This document shows, one piece after another, positions 1-7,135 of a DNA stretch of 10,477 nucleotides. Position 1 is the stretch's first letter. Every line of letters starts with the position of its first letter. A program made the translations under genes and the position numbers. The notes below the pieces were generated by a model. The model worked only from the letters and a program-made list of their open reading frames with translations. It searched no databases and was not told the origin of the DNA. The DNA is from an uncultured Methylococcaceae bacterium (GTDB lineage: Bacteria; Pseudomonadota; Gammaproteobacteria; Methylococcales; Methylomonadaceae). The DNA lies in assembly GCA_903903365.1 (NCBI GenBank), contig CAIUYS010000415.1, positions 1-10,477 of the forward strand, in the 5' to 3' direction.

Positions 1-30
1 CGCGACTAACGTTGCAAATTACGACGTGCA

Positions 31-58
31 GTAAGGGTAGAAAATTTTCTACCCCTAC
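31..58. repeat. 28-bp near-perfect palindrome
   Basis: Positions 35-54 form a perfect 20-bp palindrome (arm GGGTAGAAAA followed directly by its complement). It extends to 31-58 through GTA/TAC with one mismatched pair (34/55). There is no loop and no T-tract on either side, so it does not look like a standard rho-independent terminator. It could be an operator for a dimeric regulator, a cruciform-forming site or an end of mobile DNA. No gene in the window starts close enough to assign it. Confidence 0.7.
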
Positions 59-128
59 AACCTATCATTACTCTTTCTGTGTTCACCGTGATTGTTCATA
101 GTCAAAAGTGTCCCGCCTTAAGTTGGTA

Positions 129-218
129 GCCCAAAATTATAAAGTTCTTCCCGAATTCAGCGAGGCTTTCATCTATATCGCCATGTTTAATCTGATGCTG
201 GGCAGGCTCGACAGATAA
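129..218 (+). pseudogene. IS5-type transposase, C-terminal remnant
   Basis: Reading in the frame that ends at TAA 216-218 gives a peptide with NYKVLPEFSEAFIYIAMFNL followed by MLGRLDR. This closely resembles the extreme C-terminus of IS5-family (DDE_Tnp_1) transposases, which typically end in a 'DYE-LPE-SEAFIYIAM--LMLRRL' pattern; that comparison is from memory of the family. Nothing upstream of about 129 continues the transposase: the catalytic DDE domain is absent, so this is a dead scrap of about 30 codons. The bases just after the stop, ending near ACAGGCTCTTA at 229-239, may include the old right terminal repeat, but no matching left end is present to confirm it. Confidence 0.65.
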
Positions 219-249
219 GACATTTAAAACAGGCTCTTAATGTTTATCT
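213..249. repeat. imperfect inverted repeat (possible hairpin)
   Basis: The arms 213-227 and 237-249 pair over 13 bp with two single-base bulges (219 and 225) around a 9-base loop. It lies 21 bases beyond the stop codon of the beta-barrel gene on the minus strand, where a transcript end would be expected. There is no U-tract after it on that strand and the stem is A/T rich, so terminator function is only a possibility. It also overlaps the stop codon and presumed end of the IS5-type remnant. Confidence 0.4.
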
Positions 250-270
250 TGATAACTATCCAATTTATAC

Positions 271-1617
271 TCAGAAATTCACTCGAACGCCGCCTGAAAC
301 TGTTTGGTTACTGGCATTTTGTATAAACAGGGTGTCGTAATTCAGGTAGCCGACTAGAGCATGAGGAAGTTGCATTTGTACGCCGAAACCCAGATTGGCC
401 CAATTGCGCTCAGGGCCCGCAACTGCGATAGACTGAGCAGATGAAGCCAAAATTGCGCCATTTTGCGCCGCACTGAAAGTGATTTGGGTTTGTCTGCTGC
501 TGTTTTGGAATTCATGCACCCACTCGGCATGCAACCTGGGGATAACGACGGCGGCAAGCGTATTGGTACTGATGGCATAGCTCAACTCCGCGCCCAAAGT
601 GCTGGTCGCCGAAAGGATGCTCTGCCCATTGACTTTTGATGCATAGGAAAAGCCGTCATTACTGGCGATGGCGCCGCTTTCCTGAAAGTTTCCGATATTG
701 AGATGATTATAATCGCCACGGCCATAGCCGCGTAAACTCCATGCCTTCATAGTATAAGTATAACCTGTGCCTAAGCTGGCGAAATACTCATTAGCGCCAT
801 ATTTGGCGGTGGCATCGCTAACTGTGATGGTGCTGCCGGGGACGGGGAGCGCATTGGTGGATGGCGAAAAGCTACGCTTGGAATCGAAATCAACGCGGGC
901 GTAACCGCCCATCATGGTCACATAGCTGTTCGGGGTGGGCGCATAGCTCAAAAACGGGGCAAACCGGTAGCTGTCAGAGTTTAGCTTGCCGCTAGCTAAA
1001 GCCAGATTGCGATTCGCGTTGACATAGTTAAAGGCAAAGCCGCCGGTCAATTCACGGGTAAACGGATAATCGATGATCAGGTTAGCTTGGCGGGTATCGA
1101 TGTTAAAGCCGGTTTGACCAACCGAGGTGTCCCTATCGCCGAAACCGCCGCCACCGCTAAACGATACGCCGAACGGCCCGATGACGCTATAGGCATCGGA
1201 ACTGGAGCCGCCGCCTGAACTCCCGTTGCTGTTACATTTTTCACTCGACTGACAGTCTCTAAGCTTCTGCGCCTGCTGGTTGACAGTGCGTATGAACTGA
1301 TAAGGCGATGTAATGGCAATAGACTCTGCCTGCATGGCCGATTGGGGCGAGAGTTGCTGAAACCCCAAGGAGTTGTCGTTTGCAAAGCTGCTGGAATAGG
1401 CACCACCTCCGGTTAAGCTACAGGCTAAAGTGGAGCCACCTAGCTGACTACAAATATTCTGCATGGCAACAAATGAAGCTTGCTGCCCTGCGCTACCAGT
1501 TGCTGATGTGATAGTACCTGTGGCTAAGCCATCTCCAGCGCTAACCGTGGCGTACGGGGCCAGAGCAAGCGCTAAGTAAACGCCTACCGTTAATATTATC
1601 TGATTATTCTTTGACAT
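271..1617 (-). CDS. autotransporter-type outer membrane beta-barrel protein with short passenger
   Basis: A 448-residue exported protein. Residues 1-27 form a signal peptide (hydrophobic VGVYLALALA, likely cleavage after VSA). Residues 28-128 are a short, low-complexity passenger with two close cysteine pairs (C56/C66, C122/C128). A Gly/Ser linker follows at about 130-140. From about 143 to the end there are alternating aromatic/polar strands typical of a 12-strand autotransporter beta-domain, ending in the terminal Phe (RVNF) recognised by the BAM machinery. The start at 1617 is chosen because the signal peptide begins there and GGAG lies 8 bases upstream; an in-frame ATG at 1671 would put 18 polar residues before the signal. 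There is no beta-helix passenger and no recognisable enzyme domain, so the barrel may be a surface anchor, a pore or a partner of the upstream genes. Its start lies 103 bases after the hydrolase stop, so it may be the last gene of that operon or have its own promoter. Confidence 0.82.
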   Translation of the reverse strand: MSKNNQIILTVGVYLALALAPYATVSAGDGLATGTITSATGSAGQQASFVAMQNICSQLGGSTLACSLTGGGAYSSSFANDNSLGFQQLSPQSAMQAESIAITSPYQFIRTVNQQAQKLRDCQSSEKCNSNGSSGGGSSSDAYSVIGPFGVSFSGGGGFGDRDTSVGQTGFNIDTRQANLIIDYPFTRELTGGFAFNYVNANRNLALASGKLNSDSYRFAPFLSYAPTPNSYVTMMGGYARVDFDSKRSFSPSTNALPVPGSTITVSDATAKYGANEYFASLGTGYTYTMKAWSLRGYGRGDYNHLNIGNFQESGAIASNDGFSYASKVNGQSILSATSTLGAELSYAISTNTLAAVVIPRLHAEWVHEFQNSSRQTQITFSAAQNGAILASSAQSIAVAGPERNWANLGFGVQMQLPHALVGYLNYDTLFIQNASNQTVSGGVRVNF

Positions 1618-1632
1618 AATGGAGTCTCCATT
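1618..1632 (-). promoter_or_regulatory. inverted repeat enclosing the Shine-Dalgarno of the beta-barrel gene
   Basis: AATGGAG-A-CTCCATT on the minus strand is a perfect 15-base inverted repeat that directly abuts the ATG at 1617. Its GGAG is the ribosome binding site (8-base spacing). A realistic RNA hairpin would have 5 bp and a 5-base loop, partly hiding the GGAG. It could modulate translation or be chance; it is short. Confidence 0.4.
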
Positions 1633-1720
1633 TAGTTTTGATTGAATCATTTGTTTAGTATTTTGTAGCATGTTTTCAGGGAAAAATAAAACTATTTCTA
1701 ACGGATAACCTTATTACATC

Positions 1721-2548
1721 TTACTCAACACTCATCAGCCTGGAAAGCATTTGCAGTATTTCCGGCCACTTTTCCTCCCAGCAACAGCGATGATCCAGTT
1801 CCGGGTAAACCTTGAAATAGGCATAGGGCTGACGGGACGCAAATCGGGTGACTAGAGTCGGCGGAATATTCTCATCCTTGCCGCCCTGAAAATGGAGTTG
1901 GGTAATCCGCTGGTCGAGCTTCGCCATCAGCGCTGGATTCAATGAGCCCGTCAGGTCGCTGTAGTGATGTAGCCGAGTCCATGCCTCAGTATCAAGGTTG
2001 CCGGCCAAAGTCACCACCGCTGCAACCCTGATTGGGCGAGTAGCGAGCAGCATCGCCAAAGCGCCGCCCCCGCTATGGCCAATGAGTACTACGGAGGTGT
2101 TTTTGTGTATGGACATAAGGTGTGCGAGTGCAGCAGCCATACTATCAACCACTTCGGGAGCGTAACGGCCATCAGTCCACCACCAGGAGTTACAGGGCTG
2201 GGTTTGTGCAAACCCGAAATAGCAAGGACGACCCAGGTAAATCGCCGGTTCCGGGTCTTGCGCCATCAACAGAAGGATGAGAGGTACGCGCGGAGTCGGG
2301 TCGGATGATGTCAGGTTGGAACGCAACCAGGGCAGGCCGTCGCCTTCAATGTAAATATGCAGGCTTCCTGAGCGGCCCTTTTTATTATTAAGGTAAACCC
2401 GATGGAAGAAACTTGTACCTAAAACCGTCCGCCGTTCAAAACCATGGCTGGCCGCTTCCTCGTCTACGCGGGTTGCCGGCTCAACGCAGGCCGAGCAGAT
2501 CATGCTGAACAGCAATGCCCGCCAAACCTTGCTGGAGCACTTAATCAT
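1721..2548 (-). CDS. alpha/beta hydrolase, putative lipoprotein
   Basis: A 275-residue alpha/beta-fold hydrolase. The nucleophile elbow GHSGGG puts Ser159 as catalytic serine. Asp225 (GGKDENIP) is the likely acid and His253 (LDHRCCW) the likely general base. Further motifs YIEGDG (66-71), YLGRPC (104-109), AGNLD (182-186), SLNPA (202-206) and the H-x-CCW-x(3)-WP ending mark a conserved proteobacterial hydrolase family whose substrate I do not know. The N-terminus has a positive stretch and a short hydrophobic segment ending in CSAC; Cys21 may be lipidated, though Cys at -3 of the lipobox is not canonical. Its ATG follows the TGA of the preceding gene with no gap and has no clear Shine-Dalgarno, so translation is probably coupled. 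An esterase, lipase or peptidase role in the periplasm is inference. Confidence 0.85.
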   Translation of the reverse strand: MIKCSSKVWRALLFSMICSACVEPATRVDEEAASHGFERRTVLGTSFFHRVYLNNKKGRSGSLHIYIEGDGLPWLRSNLTSSDPTPRVPLILLLMAQDPEPAIYLGRPCYFGFAQTQPCNSWWWTDGRYAPEVVDSMAAALAHLMSIHKNTSVVLIGHSGGGALAMLLATRPIRVAAVVTLAGNLDTEAWTRLHHYSDLTGSLNPALMAKLDQRITQLHFQGGKDENIPPTLVTRFASRQPYAYFKVYPELDHRCCWEEKWPEILQMLSRLMSVE

Positions 2549-3262
2549 TCAATGGCCGATAAAAAGCAGTTGCTGTCCATCCTCTGCAAGTGCCGGTTGG
2601 CTGCAAGTTATTGGACACCTTATTGAAATATCCTTGTTACCCAATTTGATATGTATCGTGCTTGACGGCTTAAAGTGCCCTTGCGGATCAACTTCGCTTT
2701 GATTTTCGATAGACACTTGGGTATTTCCATAGTCGCGAAAGCCCCTTCTAAGTTGGTCTAATCCAAAACGATCCTCGGGGTTTTCCTTATCGTAAGGGAG
2801 GGGGGTGACTTGTCCACTCGCCACTGAGAGCACACCCACAATGGGCTCCTCCTGTAACACCAGCACCTGATTCGGATTGTTTTTATCGAAACCTATCAGT
2901 TCCGTGTTGTCTGTCAAGGTATGTAGCGTTTTTTCTCCATTGCCATCAGTGTTTAGCTGGACGAGCTGCTTATCGCTTTTCATGGCGAGTATGGATAGAC
3001 TTCCGGGTAGCCATAACGGCGTATGATAGGCGCCACCACTGGTGATTTTCAGAGGTTCGCTAGCCGCCGCCCCGACATGGGCTAACCAGATATCTCCTTC
3101 CATTAAACCTTCGCTTCCTTTTACCTGGTTTGCTGTAACGGAAATTCCTGTAAACCGGAGTAGCGTCGCAAGAAACGAATCGCTCTCTGCCGTGGCCCTG
3201 TGTAACGTCAGGATGGTCAATATGCATAGCGAAATAATTGGGGGGGCTTGCCTGAGATTCAT
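2549..3262 (-). CDS. secreted protein with TolB-like beta-propeller repeats, function unknown
   Basis: 237 residues. A Sec signal peptide occupies about 1-25 (hydrophobic SLCILTILTL, cleavage after ATA). From about 55 the sequence has repeats resembling WD40-like/PD40 blades of TolB-type propellers: GDIWLAHV, then TPLWLPGSLSILAM, and near the C-terminus SQPALAEDGQQLLFIGH, which fits the 'P-x-(S/A)-x-DG-x-x-(I/L)-x-F' blade signature. At this length it has room for only three to four blades, so it is a small or incomplete propeller, or pairs with another copy. Two cysteines near the end (C206, C210) could form a disulfide. The start ATG overlaps the upstream stop (ATGA) and has AAGGA 6 bases ahead. 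It sits between a membrane protein and a hydrolase, suggesting a periplasmic binding or scaffold role; that is inference. Confidence 0.72.
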   Translation of the reverse strand: MNLRQAPPIISLCILTILTLHRATAESDSFLATLLRFTGISVTANQVKGSEGLMEGDIWLAHVGAAASEPLKITSGGAYHTPLWLPGSLSILAMKSDKQLVQLNTDGNGEKTLHTLTDNTELIGFDKNNPNQVLVLQEEPIVGVLSVASGQVTPLPYDKENPEDRFGLDQLRRGFRDYGNTQVSIENQSEVDPQGHFKPSSTIHIKLGNKDISIRCPITCSQPALAEDGQQLLFIGH

Positions 3263-4212
3263 GAGTGATCCTTTTTTTCAGTAGATTGTGGGCCGATTGC
3301 ACCGAATAAAACCTCGAAGATACGGTCATATCCGGTAATTTCCAGTTTTTTGACAGTTTCCCTAGGCAGGGTAATCAAGCTTTTATCGTATTTTTCTGCA
3401 CGCTGTTTTCTGAGCAAAAAAGTTTTGCCATCGTTTCCCTCCCAAACCAGCCATGCCTGCTCATTCGCTTGCAGGGTTCCGGGAGCCTCCAGCCCGGTGA
3501 CTCGTGGCATCGACTTATCGACGACTAGAATGCCATAGTTTACCGGGATCAAAATGAGCTGAACAAACAGTAAAAAACCGAATAGTGTTGTTAATAACGG
3601 CTTATGAGTATTTGTGCCTGCAAGGTTCCTCAAAGCGTAAAAAATTCCCAATGAAATCGCAGCTCCTGCCAGCAATGCGCTGAAATACAGCGCCATCGGC
3701 CCGTCAGTTTGAGCAAGAAGCAACTCGCGAAACCATGAGGGTGCTGTCGGCAGATCCTCTGCCAAGAGCAAATTACTGAGCAGAAAACACTGCCGCATGA
3801 CCAATTGAATCATCAGCAGAGTAAAGATAATGCCGGTTAGAGCCAAACGATCCGATGCCAGCCACCACGACATGATACTTGCCCGGTGAACGCTAAATAA
3901 GCGAAATAGTCTCGACCGCACAGAAGAGGGTAAAATTCGAAACAAAAAACAAACAGGTATAACCATCAACACAACCAGGAAAACCAGGCTGGGAACAGAT
4001 GAGATAAGATAAATAAGAAATCTTGCGCCGGTAAACAAATAGCGCTCATCCAGCACCGACAGGTCAGCGCCTATTCCCAGGGCAGTGAGATGAAAGCGTA
4101 GTGTTAGATAGCCCAGCACATACAGAGCAAAACTGCCCAATACCGTATAGGAAGTCCAATGGGAGCCCAGTTCCTGTGTGCGTTTAGCCAAATCACCCCA
4201 AAAGTCATTCAT
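3259..4212 (-). CDS. polytopic inner membrane protein of unknown function
   Basis: 317 residues that I do not recognise as a named family. Hydrophobic segments lie at about 22-45, 62-92 (possibly two helices), 124-146, 172-195 and 206-231, giving five or six transmembrane helices. A soluble C-terminal tail follows from about 232 to 317, with LVWEGNDGKTFLLRKQR and a charged, probably helical stretch. There is no Sec cleavage site and no transporter or kinase motif that I can see. The ATG lies 2 bases after the stop of the caspase-like gene without an obvious Shine-Dalgarno, and the stop overlaps the next gene by 4 bases, so it is translated as part of the operon. It may anchor or be acted on by the neighbouring envelope proteins; this is inference from context only. 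Confidence 0.78.
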   Translation of the reverse strand: MNDFWGDLAKRTQELGSHWTSYTVLGSFALYVLGYLTLRFHLTALGIGADLSVLDERYLFTGARFLIYLISSVPSLVFLVVLMVIPVCFLFRILPSSVRSRLFRLFSVHRASIMSWWLASDRLALTGIIFTLLMIQLVMRQCFLLSNLLLAEDLPTAPSWFRELLLAQTDGPMALYFSALLAGAAISLGIFYALRNLAGTNTHKPLLTTLFGFLLFVQLILIPVNYGILVVDKSMPRVTGLEAPGTLQANEQAWLVWEGNDGKTFLLRKQRAEKYDKSLITLPRETVKKLEITGYDRIFEVLFGAIGPQSTEKKDHS

Positions 4213-4214
4213 GA

Positions 4215-6086
4215 TTATTTAGCAACCGTTAAGGCAATAGGTGACTTGCCATCTTGATAATCAGCCTGTCCGGCGTGAGGGATAAAATAGAACTCACCCC
4301 AATTATCCCCTGTCTGTTGGATATGCGAATAAACCGGAATTTGATGATTGCCGCCGATTTTTTCTGCCTTGGCGGCAACTTCCGGCTTAATGTAAAGAAA
4401 AATATGCTCTGTATCGATAACTCCGTCATTTTTTGCCAATGCTTCTAAAAAAGCGTTGGCAAAAATCGAAAGACCATTGCCGCTATCCACATCCAGCACC
4501 GGCTCGTAACCGCCCGAAGTCAGGGCGATACGGGAAGGTCTCTCGGCCTCAGCTTTAATGAAATCCTGGGAGTTATCGGCGAGATTGGAGATACCCGATG
4601 GAGCGGCTATCGATCCGGTCATTGATGTTGTGGATCGAGTGCCTATTAACAAAGGGGTTATTGCTGCTGTTTTTATGGGGGAGACGGTTATCGCTGACGT
4701 GATTATCGCCGCGCTGTAGCAGGAATCCGCAACAATCAGCACACGTTTTGCCTTCATCGTCGCGGTTTCGATCTCTTTCTTGATGTCATCCGATGAAATC
4801 CAATGTGCGTCATAATCATTAGATTTCGCATCCTGCGGCAACCAATGGCCACGGTTACTATAAATACTGCCATGACCGGCATAGTAGATGAGGAGATTGT
4901 CGTTATCCTTCAATTGCCCTTTCAGTTCCACCAACGTCGAGAGTATGCCATCCCTTGTTGGTTTGATGGGCCCATCGTCAACGAGTAATGTCGTTTTGAA
5001 ACCGTATTTCTGGCTCAGCATGGCTGCTATCCGCTTGGCGTCATTGACAGGGGTTTTTAATTGGGCAAGCGGCGCCTGGTAGTTGTCGATACCGATAATT
5101 AATGCATAATATTGCCCCATATTAGGCAAGTCTCCAAGCCCTGCATGAGTTTCAGTTTTGCCTGGTTGTTTGGGGATTGCTTCAAGTTTTTGTTGTGTAT
5201 CGGAAAGTTGCTCGCGCAATTTCTTTTCATCCAGACGCGCTTCGTTTAGTGCTTGCTGTAGCTTTTTTACTACGGCTTGATTGCCTTCGGAGGCATTTGG
5301 TTTTTTAAGTTTGTCCAGCTCTTCCTGTTTGTCTAGTAATAGTTGCTGGGTCGCGATCAATTGTTGCTGCAAGGTTTTTATTTTCTGATCGGTGGTATCC
5401 GGTTTTTGACTCGGTTCCTTAATTTCCCATCGGGCAGTTTGATTGATGGTCTGATCTAGCTTGATAGGGCCTGCCAGTCCAGTGGCTTGCCGGTAGAGAT
5501 TTAATGCGGTATCAATATTTTTTGGAACGCCCTTGCCATTTTCGTAAAGAATACCGAGATTATTTTGTGCCCGGCTGTAGCCTTGGTCGGCGGCTTTTCG
5601 GAACCACTCTGCGGCAAGGGTGAAATCAGGCTTGATGTTGCCCCAACTCCTTGCGTAGATTTCCCCTAGATAGTTTTGGGCGACTTTGTCACCTTGATCA
5701 GCGCATTGCTGCCAGACATTCAGAGCCGATTTTCGTGCATCGCTAGTGTAACCGATAGCGTATTGCCCGCCTTGCACCTTGCATTCCCAGGCAGAAATGA
5801 TCGCGGGTCTGAACGGGGTCATCCATTGCTGATTCATGCCGATTTGAATCATTTGACCTGGAAGTAGGCAATCGACTGTCAAGAGGTCATCAACGTTGTT
5901 TAATACTTTATCAGGCTTTCTGCCTGTTTCCCGTACCACCGAACAGGCAGACTCGGCCTCTGTCATGTGATTTCCACCAGAAGCGCATCCGCCTGCCGTT
6001 CCGATTAGCGCCAGCAGCAAAACAAGCCACGGATTGACCTGCGAGGGAATAGAATCATGTTCTATAATATTGATTGCGTATGACAT
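4215..6086 (-). CDS. caspase-like (C14) protease with Sel1 repeats, putative lipoprotein
   Basis: 623 residues, in order: a hydrophobic N-terminal segment (20-33) ending in TAGGC, so Cys34 may be lipidated (weak lipobox); a conserved region at about 72-110 (DCLLPGQ ... WECKVQGGQY) often seen ahead of Sel1 repeats in proteobacterial caspase-family proteins; Sel1 repeats at about 119-203 (AEWFRKAADQGYSRAQNNLG); a Gln/Lys/Glu-rich coiled coil at about 232-302; and a peptidase C14 domain from about 324. The domain shows YYALIIGIDNY, catalytic His405 in YYAGHG and catalytic Cys456 in ADSCYS, followed by a Thr/Ser/Ala/Ile-rich linker (460-500) and a p10-like part (518-600, ALTSGGYEPV, GLSIFANAFLEAL). 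Both catalytic residues are present, so it should be an active cysteine protease; bacterial relatives usually cut after Arg/Lys, but specificity here is unknown. The start is supported by AGAGG 6 bases upstream. First gene of a tight four-gene operon, preceded by a good promoter. Confidence 0.9.
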   Translation of the reverse strand: MSYAINIIEHDSIPSQVNPWLVLLLALIGTAGGCASGGNHMTEAESACSVVRETGRKPDKVLNNVDDLLTVDCLLPGQMIQIGMNQQWMTPFRPAIISAWECKVQGGQYAIGYTSDARKSALNVWQQCADQGDKVAQNYLGEIYARSWGNIKPDFTLAAEWFRKAADQGYSRAQNNLGILYENGKGVPKNIDTALNLYRQATGLAGPIKLDQTINQTARWEIKEPSQKPDTTDQKIKTLQQQLIATQQLLLDKQEELDKLKKPNASEGNQAVVKKLQQALNEARLDEKKLREQLSDTQQKLEAIPKQPGKTETHAGLGDLPNMGQYYALIIGIDNYQAPLAQLKTPVNDAKRIAAMLSQKYGFKTTLLVDDGPIKPTRDGILSTLVELKGQLKDNDNLLIYYAGHGSIYSNRGHWLPQDAKSNDYDAHWISSDDIKKEIETATMKAKRVLIVADSCYSAAIITSAITVSPIKTAAITPLLIGTRSTTSMTGSIAAPSGISNLADNSQDFIKAEAERPSRIALTSGGYEPVLDVDSGNGLSIFANAFLEALAKNDGVIDTEHIFLYIKPEVAAKAEKIGGNHQIPVYSHIQQTGDNWGEFYFIPHAGQADYQDGKSPIALTVAK

Positions 6087-6179
6087 CTGGATCCTCTTGC
6101 CAAAGACGAAAACTATCGGTACTCAGCCACTGTTTAAGACTGTATTGAAAACAAGGCACCACTCTTATAGGCGTGCAAA

Positions 6180-6208
6180 TCAATACCATGTATGTCGTTA
6201 CATGTCAA
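6180..6208 (-). promoter_or_regulatory. candidate sigma70 promoter of the caspase operon
   Basis: On the minus strand there is a perfect -35 TTGACA (6208-6203), a 17-base spacer, and TATTGA (6185-6180) as a weak -10 preceded by TGG, which makes an extended -10 element. Transcription would start near 6173, giving a leader of about 87 bases before the ATG at 6086. The rest of the gap up to 6305 is A/T rich and shows no gene. Confidence 0.5.
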
Positions 6209-6305
6209 GTTAATAAGCCGAATAGCAGCAATTTTCAATTTAAAACGGGTGTGATTAAAAGTGCTGGGATTTTGTAAAATACCCTTATTTGTCTTGACAT
6301 AAATA

Positions 6306-7085
6306 ATGAACCCAAATAAAGAACAGCACTTGATCAACCGCCTAAAGCAACATCCAAAACTACTTGAGCGAATGGAAGCATTGCTCAATGTGGTTGAAAA
6401 CTCGGCGGGAGACTACATCAAGGCCGATGATACTGAGCAGTATGTGATCGAAGAGTTACGTAAAATGGGTAACGATGCCCTGTATTGTTGGTCAGGTAAT
6501 GCTGTCATCAAAACAGCCTCGCACGTTAGGGAGCAGCAACCGGAACTTCACGGCAACGGTAAAAAAAATTCTGCTGGCACACGACCTTCGGTGAAATATC
6601 GGCCACAGAGCAGTTATTTCGCGGCCCGGACAACAGATTAGACCTTTTATTACATCGGCAGGAATCACCTCGCGTTGTTGTTCAATGCCTTTGCAACGGG
6701 CAATGACAGATTTTGGTGCTGACCATGCGTTTGGGCAAGTTCCCAAGAAATTGCAGGAGCACTATAGAATAGATATGCCGGTGAGCACTGTGCGTAAGAT
6801 TACTGACAACATGCCGAACAAATGCATCAGCAACGGGAGATGATGCATTTGCCGTTGACAAGCCTAGGTTGTCGGCAGCAAATCGGTGAAATAGATGGGT
6901 GTATGTTACTGATTGTCACAATAAGAGAAGACGGTGACAAACGCAAACACAAAAAGCTGCATTGGCAAGAGGCACGTTTAGCCATGGTTCACGAGGAAGG
7001 TATTGCGACACCTAAGTTCGACGCAACCTTTGGCGGCAGTGTCAATGACGCCGGACAAGCACTGCTGAACTGTGCTGTTGCTTAA
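6306..7085 (+). pseudogene. ISKra4-family transposase, frameshifted and C-terminally truncated
   Basis: The N-terminal half of an ISKra4-type transposase can be read only by changing frame three times. From ATG 6306 the frame gives KLLERMEALLNVVENSAGDY and onward to GNGKK at the A8 run (6561-6568). The next frame gives CWHTTFGEISATEQLFR (6572-6622). The third gives PGQQIRPF, then MTDFGADHAFGQVPKKLQEH, then DMPVSTVRKIT (about 6626-6810). The first frame returns at 6822 with MHQQREMMHLPL and KLHWQEARLAM, ending in GQALLNCAVA at the TAA 7083-7085. Each change fits one lost base. The family protein normally continues well beyond this point, so the catalytic C-terminal half is missing and it cannot transpose. 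It is the only plus-strand gene of this size here and runs head-on into mgtE. The family assignment is from remembered conserved motifs; terminal repeats were not identified. Confidence 0.85.
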
Positions 7086-7113
7086 CTTCTAAGCCACTCT
7101 ATACGATTTGTCG

Positions 7114-7135
7114 TGTTTCTATTTGATTAGAAACA
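7114..7135. repeat. inverted repeat over the mgtE stop codon
   Basis: TGTTTCTA (7114-7121) and TAGAAACA (7128-7135) form a perfect 8-bp stem with a 6-base loop. The stem covers the stop codon of mgtE (7119-7121). No U-tract follows on the minus strand, so it is a weak terminator candidate between the convergent mgtE and the transposase remnant. Confidence 0.35.

Noticed and set aside
100..131. Stretch with GTGTCCCGCCTTAAGTTGG as an end of another transposon
   Set aside because: It resembles the tips of some IS elements, but no partner repeat, target duplication or coding part is present in the window.
5160..5460. Tandem DNA repeat in the Gln/Lys/Glu-rich part of the caspase gene
   Set aside because: The repetition is at the level of coiled-coil amino-acid composition; the DNA does not repeat in exact units.
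6134..6388. Minus-strand open frame of 84 codons upstream of the caspase gene
   Set aside because: It overlaps the caspase promoter candidate and the start of the transposase remnant, has no Shine-Dalgarno or recognisable protein features, and reads as chance.
6822..7085. An independent small plus-strand gene of 87 codons
   Set aside because: Its sequence continues the ISKra4 transposase after a frameshift, so it is part of the pseudogene and not a separate gene.
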